From NCBI GenBank assembly GCA_958510825.1, contig OY294044.1:106430893-106494892 (forward strand): a stretch of 64,000 nt of DNA, written 5' to 3'. The DNA is from Brachypterus glaber (Eukaryota > Arthropoda > Insecta > Coleoptera > Kateretidae). The notes beneath the pieces are model-generated. The model made no database searches. It was not told where the DNA came from and worked only from the letters and a program-made list of their open reading frames with translations. Numbering within the stretch: position 1 is the first letter of the stretch; every line of letters begins with the position of its first letter. Made by a program: the position numbers and the translations under genes. This document shows, piece after piece, positions 56,413-64,000 of this stretch.

Positions 56413-56884
56413 CCCAAAGCGATTATTAACCTGTTAAAAAACGGAGCGGAGCATACAAACTAAAACAAAAATATGAATTTTGTATAATACAAAATATGCG
56501 GTGCGAATAATTGTATGCTTAACAAAAATAGAATGTTTTAAACAAATTAATAAAAATGAAAGGTACGCCCATGTCAATCAGCTGAGCAGGTTGTCTTGTT
56601 TGAATTAAAGCAAACGCGTGTGGTTTTTTGTGTAATTTTTTCAAATCACACCAAAATAAAATTGAAATTGTGCGAGTAAGATAGCGTATACAGAGCTATA
56701 TGTGTTAGACAAAGAAACTAAAATAGCACGTACAAGGTGAGGCAGACGTATGCAAAATGAATGCTGAAGAGAGAGACAGACATATACTAGAGTGACTATT
56801 TTAAATTCAATTTTTGGAGAAAATAGACAAATTTTAAGAATAGAAGATGCTAGATCACGGATAAATCCGGCTCGAAGGACCAAA

Positions 56885-57043
56885 TGGAGCACGCGGGACT
56901 GCTCTATTAAATCTATTTTTCACAAAAAAGGCACGAATAGAATATGTTCATTACAAAAAAATAGCACTGACCTTTTTCTTCAGTTTTTCTTGATCCAAGG
57001 GTACCCTTGATGTGGTTTCCAGTCTGGTGTCTCACGATGCACA
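56885..57043 (-). repeat. BEL/Pao 5' LTR
   Basis: Partner of the LTR at 50959. The primer-binding site lies directly inside it (plus-strand coordinates below 56885), and the untranslated leader runs 56413-56865. Confidence 0.9.
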
Positions 57044-59834
57044 AAATGTTTATAAAATAATAACAAATAGCGGAGATTATATCAAAAAACGAACTAATTT
57101 TAAGCGGAGCGATTTTAACACGTTTCCATGTTTTTGAATTCTATACTGAACTCTCTGTTTCTGCGGTTGCGCAGCAAAATGTAAAAATGTCACAAAATGA
57201 AGCGCGGAATTTTAAAGTTTAAATATAATTTGATTTGTACAAATTATAAAAGTATTAAAAATAAAAATATTAAAAATAGTAAAAAAATGAAAATCAAACA
57301 CTTGTATACATAATGAATTATTGCAAATTAATGCAAAACCTAATACTGTTTAATTTTTTAAAGAAAAAAATTAAAAATTTAAAATGTTATCGAATTTTGT
57401 AAATAATAGTTAATTAATATTGTTAATAAAGATATTGTAAATATCGAGAAAAAAAAAACATACAGGGTGTTTTTTGTTATTTCATTAAAATATCGAAAAT
57501 GAAAACTATGTATAGTGCCTTTTTAAAAATTATAACTTATAGAAGAGAAAAAGATGCAAGTCGCTTGTAAAACAAGTTTGGACTACGGTATTTCAAAAAC
57601 GATTTGACCCAGTGACTTGAAATTTGGAACAAAGATTTTCTAAGTAGTAAACAAAGTTTGTTCCAAATTTCAAGTCTCTATGTCAAAGATTTCTTGAAAT
57701 ATCGTAAGATTCAGATTATTACAAGATATTTTTCCCTAGATACCTTAACATGGTAGTGCGAAAAATTACTAGAATTTGGAGAGTTTTTTTGGTACTACTA
57801 GGAAAATTTCATGAAAATTAATTTTTAATAGTACAACTAAATTTTACAGTTGACCACGGGATTTTATGGTAACTTTTGCCGAAATTTTTAAAAATAGGTT
57901 TTATCAAGGTGGGCATTGAAATCGTACATTTTACAACATGGTTTGATTTAGTTAGAATTAATTTTTAAAGTAAGGTTATTTATTTCAAATTCGAAACATA
58001 TCAAAGCAAAAACACAGTATCCGCTTTGATTTTATTTTTCTAAAAATTAAAATTAGTAGAATAAAATTTAGCGAAAAAATAAAACAACCTAATTTACACA
58101 ACTTTTCTAATTATATTATTATTATTATTATTTCAATGCCTTCCTTGATAAAACCTATTAAGGTTTATTTAAAAAAAATCGGCAGATTTGTTTTAAAAAA
58201 TGCCTTCAGGTATATTTAAAATACCCTGTAAACCTACATATTTTTAAATATACTCATATTATATACATCCAAGTAACTGTATAATTGTATGTATAATTTC
58301 CTTTGTATATATGCCTATACTTAAAATAATGCCCCTATTTTAAATATATTTTTACTAGTATTTATATTAAATGTTTAAATAAAGTATTAAAAACAAATTT
58401 TCTGTTTTTTTTTTTAACATTCTTCTTAAAACAAAAATTCCACCCTTAAAATTTTAAACCCTGTATTATAAAATGACAAATACAATTAATAACGTATTTT
58501 TTCACTACCAGCCTAAAACCACATCTTTATTACTGTTCTTTTCATTGGTAGAAATATTATTTCTCTACCTATGACGTCAGAGGTTTTAAAAATAATGAAA
58601 TTGCACCATGGTTAATAATGAATTTTTATTCACCTGTTTTGGCATCTGACGTTTCACTTAATTATTAAATCACATTGCTATTTACAAGTGTGTTTAGGCA
58701 CCAAATTTATTTATTGCATGATAAATTAAAAAATATTAACTAAATTAATACCTATAAAATATGTTTTACAGAAAACACTTCGAAAAGTGAAAATCATTGG
58801 TCATCATATTTAACCATAGATTATACAACCCATATATTACCGTAAGGATCATAGATTACTGGAGGTACAACCCCCATATATTGATTTTTGAGGCAATAGA
58901 TTTTCCCTAACAGTTTTCGCCTGTCCCCTTATTTCTGGGGAGTACCAGAATCATCACTTTGCATTTCACTTTCCATTTTTATATATTTTATTACACTTAA
59001 CACGGAAACACTTTCTAACTTAATAATTTTAGCAGATCCCCAGAAAATTTCTGCCAGAAATGTCAAGTTATTCATTTGTTTTTTTAATGGCCGCGAACGG
59101 CCAGTGTGATATTTTAAATTTATAAGCTTTTTCATTAAATTTTAGTAAAATAAATAAATAAATAGCTAATTAATTGTACTGGTAGTGAAAAAAATACTTT
59201 ATTTTCCACGTAAGTGAAGATTTAACATTTGACGCAGGTCAAAAATGTTAAACTTCTCTCACCTGGTAAATAATATACTATTTGTTTTCATTTAATATTT
59301 AATAAAAAAATAAAATAGGGTATGTATTTACTAAATATTTTAATAATTAAAAAATGAAATATAAATTATATAGATATAAAAAATGTACACTTAAAAATAA
59401 AACAGTCATTTCAATCGAACAAGGTATATAGGGGCAAATGTAACATACAAATAATAAAGAGAATTTCGGTTTTCAACATTTTAGTGTTAAATTGTTGGTC
59501 CTCAAAACGTGAAATTTTAACTTCAAATGCATTATTCTCTTAAACGGTTAATCTTACGGTATTATAACAAGAGTACCTTTTATGTATTTATACCTGAGGA
59601 ATCACATTCTAAGAAAATACAATACAAAAAAGTTACACAGAATAAAGTTTGAGGTAAAAAGTAATAAGGCTCCCCTTTTCGCACGCCTCTGGTAAAAGTA
59701 ACTATATGAAAATGACATAAGATAATAGGCCTTATTAAGCTTAGATCATATGGAAAACTTTGTTGCAGTAGGTTAAAGGGTTCCTGAGTTATTAAAAAAA
59801 ATGGCCCCTTTCAAAGGGGCCATTTTTAGGCATA
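57044..59834. other. AT-rich stretch without a gene
   Basis: No supported coding region. Includes a lone acagggtgttttttgttatt mariner-like end near 57464 and an (att)n run at 58121. A short inverted repeat at 59195-59270 has arms aagtgaagatttaacattt and its partner. 59460-59826 is one arm of the 49672-type element, ending ggccatttttag. Confidence 0.4.
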
Positions 59835-60852
59835 TACCGGGTGTCCCAAGTCTATTTACCCAGCCATTTTCTCGTAAACTAAAAGAGATAATCAAGTTCT
59901 GAGAAAACCTTCTTAAATAAGACAACTTAAACTATCTTTTAGCATATATTTGATACTTTCAGCTCTTGAAATGTGGGCAGGGGGGCATAGAGGGACATTG
60001 AGGGACATTTTTTTTAATGTTAAAGGGGGTCGTGTGATACATCATTTTAAAACTTATAAAATTCTCCATCTAACTATACATTTATTAATTTTTAGAAACA
60101 TTTTTTTTTGGATAAACTATAGAAAAAAATGTTATCTCTCCAAAATATAAATTTATTGTCTATTAAACAAACATTACAGCGACATTTCTAATAATGTGTA
60201 CTCAAGTTAATTTGTTTATAAATTTAAAAACTTGAAAATGACCGTATGTTAAAAAAGTCGAAACGATTGTCGCTGTAATGTTTGTTTAATAGACAATAAA
60301 TTTATATTTGGAGAGAACATTTTTTCTATGGTTTATTTAAATCAACTCCAATATGAATAAGGATCAAGAATTTCTTAATTTTTTTTTTGTTTAAATAGGG
60401 TTGAAAATAGGTATTTTTTTCAAAATTTCTCTAAAAAATCAAACAATTTTTGAAACATTACTAATTTCATGATGAAAAAACGTAAATTATACTTTTAAAC
60501 TAAATTCAATTGACTTAAATAAAAATTAAAAAAAAAAAACGTAAAAAATTGCATTTTCTAGCACAAAAAATTAAAAAATCAAAACCTTAAAAAAATTGTT
60601 TAAGAAATTAAAAAATATACAGTCCAATAGACAATTTTATTTGATTTAAAATGATGTATCACACGACCCCCCTTTTCATTTAAAAAAATTGCCACCCATG
60701 CCCCCCTGCCCACATTTTAAGAGCTGAAAGTATTAAATATATGCTTAAACATAGTTTAAGTTGTCTAATTTAAGATGTTTTTCGCAGGATTTAAAAATCT
60801 CTTTTATTTTTGGAGAAAATCGCTGGGTAAATAAAGTTGGGACACCCGGTAT
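59835..60852. mobile_element. MITE with ACCGGGTGTCCC termini and 4480-type core
   Basis: About 1 kb, flanked by TA. Termini taccgggtgtcccaagtcta and inverted tagacttggg-type end (gttgggacacccggta). Immediately inside, both arms carry the same blocks as the 4480 element: cttaaactatcttttagcat, ggtcgtgtgatacatcattt. No transposase. Confidence 0.8.
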
Positions 60853-62043
60853 ATATAGAAACTTTTTTGATATTTTTCAATGTAAAAAATTATTGACCCT
60901 TTTTCAAATACACCGTGTATACCCCTATTAACCTTATACATATTAACTTTAAAATTGCCAATAAAAAATACTCTAAAAAATTAAAACTGTAGTGGAGTAA
61001 GAGATTTGTAAACTAGTGTTATTTATAGACATCGGATTTTAGCGAGTCGTGACGTCAAAATGCATAGCCGGGTACAATAAGTTAACAAATTCATATTAAA
61101 TTTATAAAAATGTTTAATATGTTGCCAAACTACTACATTACCAAAGAAAATTATATAAATATTATGAAAATCCCGTAAAATTTTATTTAAGTAAAAGAAA
61201 ATTTTAAAAAAATAACAATTCTGAAAATTACGATTTAGTTGGGCTCTTTAATAATCCAAATTTAATTTTATAGTATTGTGGCATGGTGGCTGGATATTAA
61301 TTTTACCAAGTTAAAAAAAAAATCTGCCTGGCCAATCGTTTTTTATTCGCAATAAAAGTTCACGTGACTTTTATAACTTGTGATTAAAATTAATTTTGTA
61401 TTTTTTTACTTACTTTAAATATTTAATTGTCCTTGATCCTCATCTCCTTTATGGGTTTTTGTGTTCACGTGTCTTACAAAATGTGCAGTGTAAAATATTG
61501 CCGTCGAACTCTAGTTCTGGATAATCTTCAATCCACGATTTAACCGTAGTAAGTAATGGTTTTACGAACATTTTATTAAGGGATTTAACTAATGAAATGA
61601 AGAGTGACAAATGAATATTAGAACCATTAGAACCAAAAAGTTAGAGCAAAAAAGAAATTAATTCGCATTGCTAAGTCAAACAAAATGACTCAATTTACTT
61701 GCAATAAAAACCTTGTTTCCGCATGCGCCTGATTCTAACCAATAAAATAACGTACATGGTACCCGCTTGATCTTACATCTCACTTATTTCGTCGCACGCA
61801 TACGGAAACAAGTTTAGAGCTTTTAGATCTCTCCAGAGTACATGTTTATAACGAGTTCAAATAGATTTCACCTTCCAGTCACCTTTTCACAAATTGAATA
61901 AAACACAAACAGATTTCGTCGGTAGTTTGCTTTTTTACAAACATTATATGTTTTATTTGCGTAATTTTGTAATTTATTTATAATATGAAAAACAAATAAT
62001 AATTTCAAAGAAACTTTTAAAAACATTTTTCACAATTTTAGAT
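60853..62043. other. AT-rich; left outer arm of a large inverted repeat
   Basis: 61110-61390 is inverted relative to 63755-63998 (e.g. gcctggccaatcg / cgattggccaggc-type words, catggtggctggatatt). 61400-62030 has no matching partner and no gene. Confidence 0.55.
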
Positions 62044-62121
62044 TTTAAGCTTTCACGGCCATTAAGATATAAAGAACTTTCACTTTCGGGTTTAGACCGT
62101 GTTAATGGATTTTCACTTTCC

Positions 62122-62156
62122 GACGTTTCGTCTCTTACTACTAGAGACATCTTCAG
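62122..62156 (-). ncRNA. Hammerhead-ribozyme-like motif, Penelope-like copy 1
   Basis: Same 35-nt motif as 63663-63697, located downstream of the endonuclease frame in the sense orientation of the element. Confidence 0.5.
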
Positions 62157-62199
62157 GGATTAATCTGAAACTAAGTTTCGAATCAACTTGTGTCACTAT

Positions 62200-62640
62200 T
62201 TATGACGAGTTGTGGTTATTCACCCGTGACGAGGTTTTTCCTATCAAAGACTTCCATATTGCAGGTAAGTGGTAACCAGTGTCCCGATTGATATTGTTAG
62301 GATGCTTGATGATTTCTATCGATTCCCTTATCTTCCTTGGCATTTTTCTGTTTTCTGTTAATATTTGTTTTGTTTCAGAAAAATTGATTTTATGACCTGT
62401 TTCATGTACATGTTCGGCTACTGCCGATAAGGAAATTTGTTTCTTTCTTATATTGCGCTCATGCTCTTGAAGTCTTGTAGAAATTTTTCTCTTAGTTTCA
62501 CCTATGTAAACCGTACCACAGGAGCAGGGTATTTTATATACGCCTTCTGAACTCAGGGGTATTTTGTCTTTTGTTGAAGTCAAACATTGACCTAATTTTT
62601 GGTTGGACCGAAATATAGGCTTAATATTTGACTTTTTCAA
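62200..62640 (-). CDS. Penelope-like GIY-YIG endonuclease domain
   Basis: A 146-codon open frame. The GIY-YIG fold is recognisable from VYKIPCSCGTVYIGETKR (GVY..VYIG variant) with the downstream Arg (RKISTRLQEHERNIR) and a His/Glu-rich part (VAEHVHETGHKINF). Penelope-like elements have RT followed by this endonuclease, which nicks the target. The Met used is internal: similarity continues upstream into the linker (to about 62770), with a frame break. The C-terminus ends GKTSSRVNNHNSS. It is functional only as part of the full element. Confidence 0.8.
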   Translation of the reverse strand: MKKSNIKPIFRSNQKLGQCLTSTKDKIPLSSEGVYKIPCSCGTVYIGETKRKISTRLQEHERNIRKKQISLSAVAEHVHETGHKINFSETKQILTENRKMPRKIRESIEIIKHPNNINRDTGYHLPAIWKSLIGKTSSRVNNHNSS

Positions 62641-62783
62641 AAGTTTACCTATTTTATCCGTGATACCGCTTACATAGGGAAGTATAACTTGTGTCTGTCT
62701 GTCATTGTCACTATTGTCCTGTTGTTTGAGTCTGGGATTTCTGTATTTGTATATGGTCTTATTAATGTCTTTTTTGGTTTACG

Positions 62784-63461
62784 ATGGAAATTGAGAACAA
62801 CGGATCACTTCCCTTTTTGGACGTTTTGGTTTACAAAACGAAAAATGGCTCAATAGGACACTCGGTATACAGGAAGAAAACCCACACTGACAGATACCTA
62901 AACGCATTTTCACATCACCATCCCTCTCAAAAACGCTCGGTAGTTAATTCACTTGTTCATAGGGCTTTCATGATTTCAGACAAGAATTCCCTAGACACAG
63001 AACTCCTTAAACTAACCAAAGCCTTGACCATGAACGGTTATACCAAAAAAGACATTAATAAGACCATATACAAATACAGAAATCCCAGACCCAAACAACA
63101 GGACAATAGTGACAATGACAGACAGACACAAGTTATACTTCCCTATGTAAGCGGTATCACGGATAAAATAGGTAAACTTTTGAAAAAGTCAAATATTAAG
63201 CCTATATTTCGGTCCAACCAAAAATTAGGTCAATGTTTGACTTCAACAAAAGACAAAATACCCCTGAGTTCAGAAGGCGTATATAAAATACCCTGCTCCT
63301 GTGGTACGGTTTACATAGGTGAAACTAAGAGAAAAATTTCTACAAGACTTCAAGAGCATGAGCGCAATATAAGAAAGAAACAAATTTCCTTATCGGCAGT
63401 AGCCGAACATGTACATGAAACAGGTCATAAATCAATTTTTCTGAAACAAAACAAATATTAA
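62784..63461 (+). pseudogene. Penelope-like RT C-terminus plus GIY-YIG, frameshifted
   Basis: 225 codons: RT tail (LPFLDVLVYKT, YRKKTHTDRYLNAFSHHHPS, KRSVVNSLVHRAF), linker (DINKTIYKYRNPR), and GIY-YIG (VYKIPCSCGTVYIGETKRKI). Relative to copy 1 the frame shifts near 63430 (GHK|SIFLKQ), so the last 55 or so residues of the domain lie in another frame. Upstream RT is missing. Confidence 0.8.
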
Positions 63462-63662
63462 CAGAAAACAGAAAAATGCCAAGGAAGATACGGGAATCGA
63501 TAGAAATCATCAAGCATCCTAACAATATCAATCGGGACACTGGTTACCACTTACCTGCAATATGGAAGTCTTTGATAGGAAAAACCTCGTCACGGGTGAA
63601 TAACCACAACTCGTCATAAATAGTGACACAAGTTGATTCGAAACTTAGTTTCAGATTAATCC

Positions 63663-63697
63663 CTGAAGATGTCTCTAGTAGTAAGAGACGAAACGTC
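63663..63697 (+). ncRNA. Hammerhead-ribozyme-like motif, Penelope-like copy 2
   Basis: CUGAAGA fits the hammerhead box CUGANGA. It is followed by one extra U, stem II GUCUCU/AGAGAC closed by AGUAGUA, then GAAA, and CGUC, in which A15.1-C15.2 can face G16.2-U16.1 with C17 at the cleavage site. Helix I is short (UCC/GGA). Minimal hammerheads in Penelope-like terminal repeats are an established finding. This copy deviates by the extra U, so activity is inferred. Confidence 0.55.
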
Positions 63698-63754
63698 GGA
63701 AAGTGAAAATCCATTAACACGGTCTAAACCCGAAAGTGAAAGTTCTTTACATTT

Positions 63755-64000
63755 TTCACAAGTTATAAACGTCACGTGAGCTGTTATTGCGAATAGAAAA
63801 TGATTGGCCAGGCAGTTTTTTGTTTTAACTTGATAAAAGTAATACCCAGCCATCATGTTACAATACTATAAAATTAAATTTCGATTAGTCCAACTAAATC
63901 ATCATTTTCGGATCTGTTGTTTTTTTTTTAATTTTCTTTTGCTTAAATAAAAACGCTAGGGGATTTTCATAATATTTATATAATTTTCTTTGTAAATGTA
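63755..64000. repeat. Right outer arm of the large inverted repeat
   Basis: Inverted relative to about 61110-61390, and runs off the end of the window. Contains no gene. Confidence 0.7.

Larger units (their letters stand above)
50959..57043 (-). mobile_element. Nearly intact BEL/Pao LTR retrotransposon
   Basis: 6.1 kb in minus orientation. Identical 159-bp LTRs (50959-51117 and 56885-57043), each with tg...ca ends. The primer-binding-site candidate next to the 5' LTR is tggtccttcgagccgga (minus strand, about 56866-56882). It encodes gag-protease-RT-RNase H-integrase. Identical LTRs imply a very recent insertion. No target duplication is obvious (cttgt on the left, aaatg on the right). One frameshift splits the coding region (see the two coding entries). 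Confidence 0.9.
62044..62777 (-). mobile_element. Penelope-like element, 5'-truncated copy 1
   Basis: Minus-strand Penelope-like retroelement fragment: end of the RT-to-endonuclease linker, intact GIY-YIG endonuclease, then terminal repeat with hammerhead-like motif (62122-62156). It is truncated at 62777, where it meets copy 2 head to head. Confidence 0.85.
62778..63748 (+). mobile_element. Penelope-like element, 5'-truncated copy 2
   Basis: Plus-strand partner of copy 1, a little longer. It starts inside the RT C-terminal region (MEIENNGSLPFLDVLVYKT), continues through the linker and GIY-YIG domain, and ends with the terminal repeat (...cccgaaagtgaaagttcttta). Confidence 0.85.

Noticed and set aside
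58929..59135. 68-codon minus-strand frame
   Set aside because: Starts with a basic, otherwise ordinary sequence. No domain, splice or homology clue, and length is within chance for this region.

Overview
This window is AT-rich eukaryotic nuclear DNA, almost certainly from an arthropod and most likely an insect. The support is a secreted protein with type-2 (peritrophin-A) chitin-binding domains, and a repeat load made of mariner/Tc1, hAT-like, BEL/Pao, Penelope-like, R4/Dong-like and Jockey/CR1-like elements plus tRNA-derived SINEs. A beetle is a reasonable guess, but the sequence does not prove the order. There are no prokaryotic features.

Only one host gene can be supported. It lies on the + strand and spans at least 20.9-48.5 kb. 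A 62-bp hydrophobic (signal-peptide-like) exon at 20894-20955 is followed by a TE-filled intron of about 16.5 kb. Then come an exon with most of an N-terminal CBM14 domain (37429-37605), an exon completing that domain (40501-40609), and a 5.7-kb last exon (42791-48462). The last exon encodes a very long low-complexity tail and a second CBM14 domain at the extreme C-terminus. All splice phases agree (0, 0, 1). The exon carrying the start codon was not found. The product resembles cuticular proteins analogous to peritrophins (CPAP-like) or a chitin-binding mucin-like matrix protein.

Everything else recognisable is mobile or repetitive. 0-4 kb: R4/Dong-type LINE 3' fragment, a four-unit TTA/minisatellite array, and a TIR-bounded element carrying three 329-bp tandem repeats. 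4-9 kb: MITEs and foldbacks. 9-12.2 kb: two LINE fragments. 12-20 kb: MITEs, a SINE fragment and nested inverted arms. 20.4 kb: a 448-bp palindrome with a degenerate hammerhead-like motif. 21.6-23 kb: LINE fragment split by a GC-rich foldback with a 3-bp target duplication. 23-25.4 kb: a TIR element and a LINE split by a SINE. 26-33 kb: MITEs, a Penelope-end palindrome and two hAT-like MITEs. 33-34.2 kb: LINE RT fragment. 35.3-36.5 kb: a 1.2-kb palindrome. 37.6-42.5 kb: introns holding a LINE, a SINE nested in a MITE, a palindromic MITE and a broken mariner. 48.5-50.9 kb: tandem palindromic repeats, a SINE, a long-TIR element and a short LINE stub. 50.96-57.04 kb: a nearly intact BEL/Pao LTR retrotransposon with identical LTRs. 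59.8-60.9 kb: a MITE. 61-64 kb: two Penelope-like elements head to head inside a larger inverted repeat.

The most interesting items are the hammerhead-like motifs at the Penelope-like termini, the SINE family whose copies share a body but have different tRNA-like heads, the TIR-enclosed tandem repeat element, and the giant repeat-rich chitin-binding gene with its remote signal-peptide exon.
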